The notes under the pieces: model-generated
Database searches by the model: none
Told to the model about the DNA's origin: nothing
The model's input: only the letters and a program-made list of their open reading frames with translations
Made by a program: the position numbers and the translations under genes
DNA from: CALINF01 sp039980455
GTDB lineage: Bacteria; Pseudomonadota; Gammaproteobacteria; Pseudomonadales; Halieaceae
Assembly: GCA_039980455.1 (NCBI GenBank)
Contig: JBDXCG010000003.1
Span: forward strand, 62,001-126,000
Reading direction: 5' to 3'
Length of the DNA: 64,000 bases
In this document: one piece after another, positions 8,301 to 16,488 of the stretch
Numbering within the stretch: the stretch's first letter is position 1
Layout of the letters: every line of letters starts with the position of its first letter

Positions 8301-9058
8301 TGCGCTTTGCGTCGCTTGGTAGCGGCAGTAAAGGAAACGCCACTCTGATAGCTCACGGCGAGACGGTGGTTATGATCGACTGTGGCTTCTCCGCACGTGA
8401 GGCCACCCGCCGCATGCAACTTCTCGATGTCGACCCGCACCGGCTGGATGCTATCTTGGTGACGCATGAGCACGGTGATCACAGCGCCGGTGTAGCCGCG
8501 TTTTCTCGCAAATATCAGACACCGGTCTATATGACTCACGGTACGCAGAGTAGCGGGCGAGTGAAGAACTGCCATGACTTTCGCTGTATCGCGCCAGGCG
8601 ACTCCTTCGCCGTGGGTACACTGCAAATTGATGCGATCGCGGTACCGCATGATGCGCGTGAGCCCTGTCAGTTCAGGCTCACTGGCCCGCAGGGGTCGTT
8701 GGGCGTGTTAACCGATCTTGGTAGTATCACGCCGCATATTGTTGAGAGCTACGCTGATTGCGACGCGCTACTTCTTGAGTTCAATCACGATGTCGATATG
8801 CTTTTTGGCGGCGACTACCCGGCTTCACTCAAGCATCGAGTAGGCGGTGACTGGGGACACCTGAACAATGAACAATCCGTTGAACTGTTAAGGCAGTTAG
8901 ATGTTTCTCGATTGCAGCATCTGGTAGTGGCACATATTTCGCAGAATAATAATTGCGTAAACAAAGCGGCCGCCGCGCTCGCCGGTGTGGAGGGCTTGGA
9001 TCAGAACAAGGTTGTGTGGGCGGAGCAGGGTGAAGGGTTTGATTGGCTATCGCTGTAA
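8300..9058 (+). CDS. MBL-fold metallo-hydrolase (YycJ-like)
   Basis: A metallo-beta-lactamase-fold hydrolase of 252 residues. The N-terminus MRFASLGSGSKGNATLI and the metal motif THEHGDH are typical of the YycJ/WalJ group, as is the HISQNNN segment near the C-terminus. Members are thought to act as phosphodiesterases or nucleases, but the substrate is not settled. The start is GTG at 8300, overlapping the last base of the bamC stop codon. An MBL gene directly behind dapA-bamC is seen in other gammaproteobacteria such as Pseudomonas, so this is a conserved neighbourhood. It probably belongs to the dapA operon. Confidence 0.9.
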   Translation: MRFASLGSGSKGNATLIAHGETVVMIDCGFSAREATRRMQLLDVDPHRLDAILVTHEHGDHSAGVAAFSRKYQTPVYMTHGTQSSGRVKNCHDFRCIAPGDSFAVGTLQIDAIAVPHDAREPCQFRLTGPQGSLGVLTDLGSITPHIVESYADCDALLLEFNHDVDMLFGGDYPASLKHRVGGDWGHLNNEQSVELLRQLDVSRLQHLVVAHISQNNNCVNKAAAALAGVEGLDQNKVVWAEQGEGFDWLSL

Positions 9059-9154
9059 GACCGTCATGACAGGTTTTTGTACGCGCAAACTGTAGAGCGT
9101 TATGCGCAGCGAATCGGGCTGTGCACATATCAATTCACAATGAGGGTTTTAGGA

Positions 9155-9904
9155 ATGAAATTGCGAATGTCTTTAATGGCGGTGGTACTGCTGGGTCTTT
9201 CACTGATCAGTGTCGCTCAGGCTCAGACTACGGGTACAGCACTCGTGACCGGGGCAAATAGGGGGCTTGGGCTGGAGTTTGTTGAACAGCTGCAGGCTAA
9301 GGGCTATACCGTGATTGGTACAGCCAGAAAACCTGAAAAGGCAACCGAGCTTAAGGCGACTGGTGCCAGAGTGGAGCAGCTCGACGTGGCCGATCAGGCC
9401 AGTGTCGATGCGCTTGCAGCGAGGCTGGCTGATGTGCCTATTGACCTATTAATCAACAACGCAGGTATGGCGGCGCGCGGCGATTCCTCACTGGATACCG
9501 TTGATTACGATGCGATGGAGCGTACCTTTCAGGTTAACAGCCTAGGGCCTCTGCGGGTCACTCAGGCGCTACTCCCGAACTTGAAGGCGGGCGAGCAGAA
9601 AACCATCGTTCACATCACGTCCCGCCTGGGCAGTATCGAACTGTCGAGTGGTGGTATGTATTCCTACCGCACCAGCAAGACCGCGTTGAATCAAATCAAC
9701 AAGATAATGAGTGTCGAACTCGCATCAGAGGGCTTTACCAGCATTGTGATGCATCCGGGTTGGGTCCAAACCGATATGGGTGGAGCTGGAGCTACATTGA
9801 CCACGTCTGAAAGCATCTCAGGCATGTTGGGTGTGATTGAAGGCTTAAGTGCTGACGATACCGGCAAGTTCTATAACTACAATGGTGAGAAGCTACCCTG
9901 GTAG
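9155..9904 (+). CDS. Short-chain dehydrogenase/reductase with an N-terminal signal peptide
   Basis: A 249-residue SDR. The Rossmann motif TGANRGLG, the NNAG motif and the catalytic YRTSK (Tyr-x3-Lys, preceded by the serine in ITSRLGS) are all intact. Unusually, about 23 residues before the Rossmann fold form a clean signal peptide, with a KLR n-region, a leucine/valine core and an AQA cleavage motif. This predicts export to the periplasm, where NAD(P) is scarce. The ATG at 9155 has GAGGG 8 bases upstream; an ATG at 9140 would add five residues and not alter the picture. The substrate is unknown. It is transcribed like the dapA operon but about 100 bases behind it. Confidence 0.88.
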   Translation: MKLRMSLMAVVLLGLSLISVAQAQTTGTALVTGANRGLGLEFVEQLQAKGYTVIGTARKPEKATELKATGARVEQLDVADQASVDALAARLADVPIDLLINNAGMAARGDSSLDTVDYDAMERTFQVNSLGPLRVTQALLPNLKAGEQKTIVHITSRLGSIELSSGGMYSYRTSKTALNQINKIMSVELASEGFTSIVMHPGWVQTDMGGAGATLTTSESISGMLGVIEGLSADDTGKFYNYNGEKLPW

Positions 9905-9943
9905 TCTGACCAGTTTGCGCGGGCGTCACGCTTTGTGTAGACC

Positions 9944-10888
9944 ATGTTAGCCACTGCTCTGGCAGTCTCACTGCCTACATTTGGGTGGGTGATTCTGGGC
10001 TTGGCTCTGCGCCGCATTGGATTGCTGCGTGATGAGTGGGTGGAGGTCTTCTCACGGCTGTCCTTTAACTATGGTTTGCCTGTGCTGCTGTTTGCTGGCG
10101 CTGCGCGGGTGGATTATGGTGCGGCGGCTGGTGCTCGTTATCTGCTGGCTGGAATCATTGCCACGTTTCTCGTTAGCGCTGGCAGCTGGGTATACAGTGT
10201 CTTACGTCATCACCCGCAAGCGTACCGAGGTCTGTTTGTTCAGGCCGCTTTCCGTTCCAATCTTGCCATTGTCGGCCTGGCATTGAGCGTATCAGCTTAC
10301 GGTGAGCGGGGCGCAGTACTCGCGGCACTGCCCATTGCGGTGCTTACGCTGCTCTACAATGTGATCGCCGTATGGGTGCTGAATACCACTCTGGGCGCGC
10401 AAACGTCGCTGCTGTCGTTAACCCTGGGTATTGTGCGCAACCCTCTAATACTCGGTATCTCAGCGGGTGTGCTGGTAGCAGTTGTGCCACTGTCGGTTCC
10501 CGAGGTCATCTTTGAGCTGTCTGCCCTGATGTCGACTCTGCTGTTACCAATGATGCTGGTGTGTGTGGGCGCATCGATGCGATTGTCGGCGTTGAGCGCG
10601 GGTAAAGTTCTTGTGACAGAAGCTGTAGTCTGGCGACTTCTGGTTGCCCCCGCGCTATTGCTGGGTGTATGTCTTGCTCTGGGGGTAACAGGAGAGCCCC
10701 TGGGTGTCATTTTTTTGCTGCTTTCGTCGCCCGTGGCTACGGCGAGTTTTGTCATGGTAATTGCGGCCCGCGGTGATGGAACGCTTGCCGCCAATATGAT
10801 CGTGACAACAACGCTCGCATCAGTGGTTACCGTAACGCTCGGTTTTCTCGTGTTGTTGTATTTTGGTCTGGTTGGCCAACCTGTTTGA
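9944..10888 (+). CDS. AEC-family transporter (auxin efflux carrier-like permease)
   Basis: A very hydrophobic 314-residue inner-membrane protein with about ten membrane segments in two five-helix halves separated by a short hydrophilic stretch around residues 145-165. The first segment carries FGWVILGLALRRIGLL and the second half LLPMMLVCVGASMRL, both usual in bacterial AEC proteins. Family members move small organic acids or amino acids; the substrate here cannot be told. It starts 40 bases after the SDR on the same strand and may be cotranscribed with it. Confidence 0.88.
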   Translation: MLATALAVSLPTFGWVILGLALRRIGLLRDEWVEVFSRLSFNYGLPVLLFAGAARVDYGAAAGARYLLAGIIATFLVSAGSWVYSVLRHHPQAYRGLFVQAAFRSNLAIVGLALSVSAYGERGAVLAALPIAVLTLLYNVIAVWVLNTTLGAQTSLLSLTLGIVRNPLILGISAGVLVAVVPLSVPEVIFELSALMSTLLLPMMLVCVGASMRLSALSAGKVLVTEAVVWRLLVAPALLLGVCLALGVTGEPLGVIFLLLSSPVATASFVMVIAARGDGTLAANMIVTTTLASVVTVTLGFLVLLYFGLVGQPV

Positions 10889-11053
10889 TCTCTAGCCTGC
10901 ACCTAGTCTAGCGAGTAGACTGGTTTGGGCTTTCCTATTTAGGGTCGTTGCTACATTGAGTAATTTCTACGCTTTAAGCGAGCGTGATCTTAGCCAGGAT
11001 GTAGTAATCTTTGGCTGTGCGGATTCTGTTATCTTTCTGAGTTGGAGTACGAA

Positions 11054-11581
11054 ATGAAATCAACTATTCAGGCAGTTTTAAAGTCAGTGCTTTTTGCTTG
11101 CGCTACCTTGTGGGTGGCCAGCGCGCAGGCCGATGGTTTTTATATTGGCGCCGGTGCATATCAAACGGATATGAGCATCGACGACTTCGATGACGATGAC
11201 TATGTCCCTGCTGGCTTTGTGGGCTACCAGTTTCTAGACACCAACCTCTTAATGCTATCTGGTGAGTTGGGTTACTACGATCTGGGTGATTTCAGTGGTA
11301 GTGACTATGACGTTGATGCATCAGCTGTGACGTTAGCTGGGGTGGCATATTTACCGCTTGGTCCCTTCTTCGAAATCTATGCGAAAGCGGGCGTTGCATC
11401 TGTGAGCGTCGATGTTGAGACCTTTGGCAATAAAGATGATTACGATGGCGAGGAAGCGTTCGGCGGTGCCGGTTTTGCCTTTGATATTCTCGACACCATT
11501 GATATCTACGTAGAGTACCTTGTTTTCGATACTGAGGTTGATTCAGAGATGGTTGGCGTTGGAATCCGCCTGGATTTCTAA
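11054..11581 (+). CDS. Small outer-membrane beta-barrel protein (OmpA/W-like porin fold)
   Basis: A 175-residue exported protein: signal peptide ending ASAQA, then GFYIGAGAYQ and alternating amphipathic strands. Acidic loops (DDFDDDDYVP, NKDDYDGEEAF) point outward. It ends GVGIRLDF with a C-terminal phenylalanine, the BAM recognition signal. About eight strands fit, as in the OmpA/OmpW and PagP-size barrels. The function is unknown; many such proteins are annotated only as outer-membrane beta-barrel protein. ATG 11054 has GGAG 6 bases upstream and is preferred over the in-frame TTG at 11042. It converges on the DUF1439 gene. Confidence 0.85.
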   Translation: MKSTIQAVLKSVLFACATLWVASAQADGFYIGAGAYQTDMSIDDFDDDDYVPAGFVGYQFLDTNLLMLSGELGYYDLGDFSGSDYDVDASAVTLAGVAYLPLGPFFEIYAKAGVASVSVDVETFGNKDDYDGEEAFGGAGFAFDILDTIDIYVEYLVFDTEVDSEMVGVGIRLDF

Positions 11582-11600
11582 TTCAGGTGGGGGCTAGTTG

Positions 11601-12191
11601 CTATTCAAACAGCACCTCTACTACGATTCCCTGTTGGGCATCCAGACGGATGTCCTTTATGCCCTGCCTGAAAGGTATTAAGTAAGGATGGGGCGGAAGT
11701 TCGATCCGCATCGGATTGGTTACCTGTTCAGCCCATTGTCTATCCAGCTCTTCGCGAAAAGCCTCCCCATCTGGGTCGCCGCGCCCCAATTGTAGGCTGT
11801 CAATGCTGGGGTTGATCAAAAGAATCTGTCGAGTAATCGGGTCGAACCCCAGCTCTCCCGATACTTCGGCCTGCCCGGGTGCGTTGGCTTTGAGGGTGTT
11901 ATCTGCCTGACGGCGCAGCGCCTGTATATTCAGCTGTAAACGTAATCGTGGGCTGGTCTGGTCTGAGGTCCTGTTCGCGTCGGGCGATGTGTAAAGCACA
12001 ACCGGGTTACTGACATAGAGGCTGTTCTCACTCAACGGTACGGTCTGGGGAAACACACTGTTTGCAATGTTCGTGGCCAGCTCGGCCGAAATAGGTACCG
12101 TCGTGCCAAACGCGGCGAATGAAGTCTGGCTCGCACTCGCCAATAGCGCGATGAGTACGTATCCCATAATTGTGGAAGTGAGGCTTTTCAT
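11601..12191 (-). CDS. DUF1439 (YceB-like) exported protein
   Basis: A 196-residue protein with a signal peptide (LIALLASASQTSFA) and no lipobox cysteine, followed by a single alpha/beta domain. Residues about 35-195 match the pattern of DUF1439/YceB proteins: an amphipathic N-terminal helix, then long antiparallel strands such as PRLRLQLNIQAL, then SGELGFDPITRQILL. The YceB fold is a lipid-binding-like tubular sandwich, but its role is unknown. In E. coli the homologue is a lipoprotein; here the cysteine is absent, so the mature protein is probably soluble in the periplasm. No partner gene is evident. Confidence 0.75.
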   Translation of the reverse strand: MKSLTSTIMGYVLIALLASASQTSFAAFGTTVPISAELATNIANSVFPQTVPLSENSLYVSNPVVLYTSPDANRTSDQTSPRLRLQLNIQALRRQADNTLKANAPGQAEVSGELGFDPITRQILLINPSIDSLQLGRGDPDGEAFREELDRQWAEQVTNPMRIELPPHPYLIPFRQGIKDIRLDAQQGIVVEVLFE

Positions 12192-12536
12192 TCAGTGCAC
12201 TCGATACTGGTTCATGTTGCGGGTCCCTACAAACGGCTGATAGAAAACTCAAATCATGACGTTTTCTTAAGATCGCTTTTCTTACCGCTATGCTAACGCA
12301 TCCAACTCTAGGGATACGAATGACTTTTCAAATTCTGCCAGGTTTGTCTTTGCTTGGATAAAAGAGCGATATGGATCTAAAGTAGGTACTATCATGCTTA
12401 GTCTCTCCGAGAGTGAGGCGAAGGCATATCGTGTATTTAGGCGAGTGCGCCGGATAGTGCCGGGTGTGTGCAGCACGCAAGTAGTGCATCCTCTCTACGC
12501 TTAGCGTCTGGACCTTATTTGACAAAGGACATCACT
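12192..12536. other. Intergenic region upstream of the P450 gene
   Basis: A 345-base stretch between two divergent genes. A plus-strand frame is open from 12271 to 12504 (about 78 codons) with protein-like composition (FVFAWIKERYG, then LSLSESEAKAYRVFRRVRR), but its only ATG is at 12394, leaving 36 codons and a weak ribosome site. It may be a gene remnant or chance. AAAGGA at 12524-12529 is the ribosome site of the P450 gene. No terminator or RNA gene was recognised. Confidence 0.4.
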
Positions 12537-13766
12537 ATGACAGAAGCCATAAAAGATCCCTACAGCATCCCTCTGGAAGAGCTAGACCCAAGCGCGGGTG
12601 TTTTGTTTAAAGAGCAGGCCCACTGGGCTTACTTTGAGAGGTTGCGCAAAGAAGACCCGGTCCATTTTGTTGAAAGTGAGGCATTTGGGCCTTACTGGTC
12701 GGTCACTCGATTCAAGGACATCATTTACGTGGACTCACATCACAAGGAGTTCTCGTCAGAGCCAACCATCGTCATCGGTGATCCCGGAATGGACTTTATT
12801 CCACCCCAATTTATAGCAATGGATCCGCCTAAGCATGATAAGCAGCGAGCAGCCGCTTCACCTGCGGTGGCGCCCAAGCAATTAATTGAGTGGGAGAAGC
12901 TTATCCGCAGCCGTGTTCAAGAGGTGTTGGATGCACTACCGGTTGGAGAGGTTTTCAATTGGGTTGATTCGGTATCGATCGAATTAACGGCTCGCATGCT
13001 GGCGACCCTGTTTGATATCCCCCAGGAAGACCGACACAAGTTGATTCACTGGTCTGATTCAGCGACCTCGTCATCCATAGTAGGTATGACGGGGATGTCG
13101 CCCGAAGAACGGATGGCTGATCTACAAGAGTGCTTGGCCTATTTCACGGAAGTGTGGAATGAACGGGTTAATGCGGCTCCTGCAATGGACTTCATTTCGC
13201 TACTCGCACACAATCCTGACACTCAGGACATGGACCCCACTGAGTATCTTGGTAATCTGCTTTTGCTGATTATTGGCGGAAATGACACCACACGTAACTC
13301 CATGACAGGGGGTGTGTATGCTTTAAATAAGTTTCCAGAGCAATTCGACAAGCTCAGGGAAGATAACTCGCTGATCCCGAGCATGGTGTCAGAAATCATC
13401 CGTTGGCAGACCCCGCTAGGGCATATGCGACGCACTGCGACAGAAGATGTGGAGCTAAATGGCAAGTTGATTCGCAAAGGAGATAAAGTCGTCATGTGGT
13501 ATGTCTCCGGCAACCGTGATGAAAGTGCGATTGACTCTCCAGATGCCTTCATTATTGATCGACCGCGTGCGCGTCATCATGTCTCTTTTGGATTTGGTAT
13601 ACATCGATGTATGGGAAACCGACTGGCGGAAATGCAGCTGCGCATACTTTGGGAAGAAATCCTGATCCGGTTTAAAGATATTGAAGTGATTGGCGAGCCC
13701 GAGCGAGTGGAGTCCAATTTCGTAATGGGATACACAGACTTGCAGGTAAAGCTGCATGCGAGATAG
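12537..13766 (+). CDS. Cytochrome P450, CYP153-like (probable alkane/fatty-acid terminal hydroxylase)
   Basis: A soluble bacterial P450 of 409 residues. The heme-binding loop is FGFGIHRCMGNR (Cys358), the I-helix oxygen motif GGNDTTRN, and the K-helix ExxR is in SEIIRWQTP. Several stretches are close to those I know from CYP153 alkane hydroxylases of Alcanivorax and relatives: FIAMDPPKHD, GGNDTTRNSM, MVSEIIRWQTPL and KKGDKVVMWYVSGNRDE-like text. CYP153 enzymes hydroxylate the terminal carbon of n-alkanes or fatty acids. They normally need a ferredoxin and a ferredoxin reductase, and neither is encoded nearby. ATG 12537 has AAAGGA 7 bases upstream. The substrate is inferred from the family. 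Confidence 0.93.
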   Translation: MTEAIKDPYSIPLEELDPSAGVLFKEQAHWAYFERLRKEDPVHFVESEAFGPYWSVTRFKDIIYVDSHHKEFSSEPTIVIGDPGMDFIPPQFIAMDPPKHDKQRAAASPAVAPKQLIEWEKLIRSRVQEVLDALPVGEVFNWVDSVSIELTARMLATLFDIPQEDRHKLIHWSDSATSSSIVGMTGMSPEERMADLQECLAYFTEVWNERVNAAPAMDFISLLAHNPDTQDMDPTEYLGNLLLLIIGGNDTTRNSMTGGVYALNKFPEQFDKLREDNSLIPSMVSEIIRWQTPLGHMRRTATEDVELNGKLIRKGDKVVMWYVSGNRDESAIDSPDAFIIDRPRARHHVSFGFGIHRCMGNRLAEMQLRILWEEILIRFKDIEVIGEPERVESNFVMGYTDLQVKLHAR

Positions 13767-13810
13767 CGGTAGTCAGCAAGCAAGCGTGTAGCCCACCGCT
13801 ACGGGTTTTT
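13764..13810 (+). terminator. Possible intrinsic terminator after the P450 gene
   Basis: TAGCGGT (13764-13770) pairs with ACCGCTA (13795-13801), and five T residues follow at 13806-13810. The loop is long (24 bases), and a shorter alternative stem GTAGC/GCTAC (13788-13802) overlaps it. The element would separate the P450 from the methyltransferase gene. Support is moderate. Confidence 0.4.
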
Positions 13811-13831
13811 ACTGATGAATTGGGAATGACG

Positions 13832-14680
13832 ATGACTAATGCAGAGCAGATCGAGTACTGGAATGGCGATGCCGGTAGGCGCTGGGCTGAAGAAGACGAC
13901 ACAATGGCGCAACTGCTGCGACCGATTAGCGAGGCCCTGATAGCCTATGCAAAGCTCGATGGCTGTCGTAGTGCGCTGGATATCGGCTGCGGTGGTGGTA
14001 GCCAGAGTGTGATGCTTGCCGATGAGTTGGGAGAGGGGGCTCGTGTTACGGGCGTGGATATCTCACAGCCTATGCTAGCGGTTGCCGAGGACAAGGCTGC
14101 AGCTCCCGGACATGGGCGGGCGACTATGGAGTTCGTGCAGGCAGACGCCGCAACCTATGAATTTGTCGCTGAAGAGTTCGATCTAATTTTTTCACGCTTT
14201 GGCGTTATGTTTTTCGATGAGCCGGTAGGTGCTTTCACTAACATCCGCCCTGCGCTGCAATCCGATGGGAGAGTGGTCTTTTGCTGCTGGCAACCGGTAA
14301 AAGCGAATGATTGGACTCGCATACCCCTGCAGGCGGCTTTGCAGCACGTGCCCGCACCTGCGCAGGCTGACCCTAATGCCCCCGGCCCGTTTGCATTCAG
14401 TGACCCTGAGCGCGTGCAAAATATCCTGCAAAGCAGCGGCTTTACAGATATCAGTGTAGAGCCTTACAGCACCTCTCTGCATTTCGGGAAAACCGCTACG
14501 CTAGCGCAGAGCGTGAGGGAGTTGGCCATGATCGGACCAGTAAGCCGGTTATTGGTAGGCCAGGAGGCGGACGTGCTGGAAAAGGTATTCGATTCGATGG
14601 AGGAGGTTTTGTCGCCGCATTATCGTGATGGCACCCTCAGTCTGACCGGAGCGGTGTGGTTTGTAACAGCAACGACCTAA
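13832..14680 (+). CDS. Class I SAM-dependent methyltransferase
   Basis: A 282-residue methyltransferase of the UbiE/Methyltransf_11/25 type. Motif I is ALDIGCGGGSQS, followed by an acidic residue in TGVDISQPML and then FDLIFSRFGVMFF as motif II/III. A C-terminal part (about 170-280) supplies the substrate-binding region. The substrate is not identifiable. Three starts are close together: TTG 13820, ATG 13826, ATG 13832. A GGGA at 13822-13825 best fits the last one. It lies 65 bases after the P450 gene with a possible terminator between, so a functional link to the P450 is only a guess. Confidence 0.88.
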   Translation: MTNAEQIEYWNGDAGRRWAEEDDTMAQLLRPISEALIAYAKLDGCRSALDIGCGGGSQSVMLADELGEGARVTGVDISQPMLAVAEDKAAAPGHGRATMEFVQADAATYEFVAEEFDLIFSRFGVMFFDEPVGAFTNIRPALQSDGRVVFCCWQPVKANDWTRIPLQAALQHVPAPAQADPNAPGPFAFSDPERVQNILQSSGFTDISVEPYSTSLHFGKTATLAQSVRELAMIGPVSRLLVGQEADVLEKVFDSMEEVLSPHYRDGTLSLTGAVWFVTATT

Positions 14681-14762
14681 TTGGATATCGGCAGTGTTGC
14701 TGACTGCGCCCCGGGCAGCGTGATGGCATAGCACGCTATCGATCAATGTTGCCGACCACTCA

Positions 14763-14981
14763 TTACCAGCTGATTTCGATCTCTATACTGGATTCGTCAC
14801 TTTCTATCTCTACTTCCAGCTCGACTTCTACCTGATCTGGCACATTAATCCGTAGAGCGATTCCGTTTCGGACAAGCTCCAGATCATTGTGCCGTGCTAG
14901 CGAGTCGGCGATTTCGTGTAGCAATTTCGCGGCGTCCTCACGGGACAGATTGCGTTTCTCGGAAATCTCGAGCAAATCCAT
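14763..14981 (-). CDS. Amphi-Trp domain protein
   Basis: A 72-residue protein. Its N-terminal half is helical with a LSREDAAKLLHEIADSLARH stretch; its C-terminal half alternates hydrophobic and acidic residues (VELEVEIESDESSIEIEISW) and ends in tryptophan. That alternating tail with a terminal Trp is the pattern for which the amphi-Trp family is named; the function is unknown. The start at 14981 has AAGGAG 5 bases upstream, much better than the longer open frame. It follows the RidA gene on the same strand by about 40 bases and is probably cotranscribed. Confidence 0.8.
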   Translation of the reverse strand: MDLLEISEKRNLSREDAAKLLHEIADSLARHNDLELVRNGIALRINVPDQVEVELEVEIESDESSIEIEISW

Positions 14982-15022
14982 AATAACTCCTTGTCGAACG
15001 GTTGCTGAATTAGAGTGAGCAG

Positions 15023-15418
15023 TTACTGATCTTTTAGAGCCGCAGTTACGCGAATCTCGACACGGGCACCGGGAATGGCGAGCTCGGTGATGCCGATCGC
15101 TGTCCAGGCTGGCCACGGTTCAGAAAGGAATTCGTCCCGCACAGACATAAAGTCACCCATGTCCGCTTGGAGTCCAACGTGATAGGTGGTGCACTCAACG
15201 ATATCGGTATAGTCCAGACCGCATTCCGCTAGCAGTTTGCCCACGGCGGCCCACGCGTTGTGAAACTCTTCTTTGCTGTCGGCTGGTATCTTTCCATCCG
15301 CTCCAGTTCCAATTATGCCAGAGCACAGTAAAAGGCCGTTGCTCTTGGTTGCCTCCGAGAAGTGAAAATTGTCGTACATATACTGACCTGATGCAGTCAC
15401 AACTGTTTCTATACTCAT
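15023..15418 (-). CDS. RidA/YjgF-family enamine-imine deaminase-like protein
   Basis: A small (131-residue) chorismate-mutase-like-fold protein. It has the features of the RidA superfamily: NGLLLCSGIIGTGADGKIP early, LAECGLDYTDIVECTTYHV in the middle and the conserved arginine within GARVEIRVTA near the C-terminus. RidA proper hydrolyses reactive 2-aminoacrylate; this divergent member may have another substrate. AAAAGGAA lies about 7 bases before the ATG. It heads a probable two-gene unit with the amphi-Trp gene. Confidence 0.88.
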   Translation of the reverse strand: MSIETVVTASGQYMYDNFHFSEATKSNGLLLCSGIIGTGADGKIPADSKEEFHNAWAAVGKLLAECGLDYTDIVECTTYHVGLQADMGDFMSVRDEFLSEPWPAWTAIGITELAIPGARVEIRVTAALKDQ

Positions 15419-15574
15419 CGATGGATTCCTTTTTATGGATGGTTGCGAATGACACTCGCTGGTAACGTTGCACTGACAATACTGAACCCGTCCAGCTAAA
15501 TAAAGGGTTCATTGAATTCGTTATGTTTATATCCGTTTGACTGGTGGCGCAAGTTTCCTGCCGATAGTGTGGCG

Positions 15575-16426
15575 TTATTTAAGGTGCTTATTCGACTCAG
15601 CGTTTGTAGACACACCCGTCTCGGTGGCTTGCGTCTGCCTTTTGGCGGCCCGTTGCCGGCGTTTCTTCGTCATACGACGGTTGCTGTAGTATTTAAGCAC
15701 TGCGGTGGCGAGCGTCTTGTCCTGTGTCGACAATCGGTCCCTGCCTAGATACTGCTTGTACAAATACAGCACATCAGATCTACGGAGGTTTCCCCTTAGG
15801 CCTCTTTCAAGGTATGCGAGGTCTCTGATGATGCAGCGCTTGCGCAGAATGGCCAGAGGATGATGGCCGCTTGGGCAGTCAAAAAAATAGAGCGTGCAGT
15901 CGGTATCGTACGAACCAACCAGTATGTTTCTCGTCTTTATGTCGCGTGCAAAGAAACCGTCGCTATGCAGTGTGCGCATGGCCTTTGCCAGCCTTTTTAG
16001 GAGTTTCCGAGCGTGGGTTTGCCCAGCCAGATAAAATTGGTCACTCTGGATAAGCTCCTCCAGCGTAACTGAGTGTGCAATACCCGCAGTGACGATAACG
16101 CCGCTACGCAGAAACCCGGCTGTGCGTTGCTCACCTTCTGCGACAACAGTTGGTGTGGACAACCCCTTCGCCGCAAAGTATTTGAGATTACGTGTTTCTC
16201 TGTGAAAGCGGCTCATGCCCAGCAACTGCTTTAGTGGTTCGCTTTTCCCGCTGAAGCGTTTTACATAGTACAGTTCGCTTAACGAAAGCATCGATACCCC
16301 ACTTACACTATCGCTGGTGACAGTAGTCATAGGTGATGCTGTCAGCGTTTCCAGTGACGCGAATGCAGGATGATCCTGCGTGGCGATGCATTGCCAACTA
16401 ACGCTCCAGCTACTGCGCTTAAGCAC
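15575..16426 (-). CDS. Lipopolysaccharide kinase-like protein (WaaP/InaA/Kdo kinase family)
   Basis: A 283-residue protein kinase-like-fold enzyme. Kinase landmarks can be read: a lysine in YYVKRF (Lys56), a helix-C glutamate in FHRETRN (Glu77), the catalytic loop ARDIKTRNIL (Asp162, Asn167) and the metal-binding FFDCPSG (Asp183). The short length and the RD-x-K-x-x-N loop fit the Kdo/WaaP/InaA group that phosphorylates sugars of lipopolysaccharide. The C-terminus is very basic (KKRRQRAAKRQ), suggesting contact with the membrane. Start is GTG with GGAG 9 bases upstream. It is last in a minus-strand cluster with a methyltransferase, YihY and an acyltransferase. The substrate is unknown. Confidence 0.8.
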   Translation of the reverse strand: MLKRSSWSVSWQCIATQDHPAFASLETLTASPMTTVTSDSVSGVSMLSLSELYYVKRFSGKSEPLKQLLGMSRFHRETRNLKYFAAKGLSTPTVVAEGEQRTAGFLRSGVIVTAGIAHSVTLEELIQSDQFYLAGQTHARKLLKRLAKAMRTLHSDGFFARDIKTRNILVGSYDTDCTLYFFDCPSGHHPLAILRKRCIIRDLAYLERGLRGNLRRSDVLYLYKQYLGRDRLSTQDKTLATAVLKYYSNRRMTKKRRQRAAKRQTQATETGVSTNAESNKHLK

Positions 16427-16488
16427 GGTCAGCAGCTCCGCTGTATTTACTCAATCGTGGTGCAGTGCTCATGGGATATAAGGTGGTC

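Noticed and set aside
12518..12523. TTGACA hexamer just before the P450 gene as a -35 box
   Set aside because: It is only 14 bases from the start codon and merges with the ribosome site, leaving no room for a -10 and transcript start.
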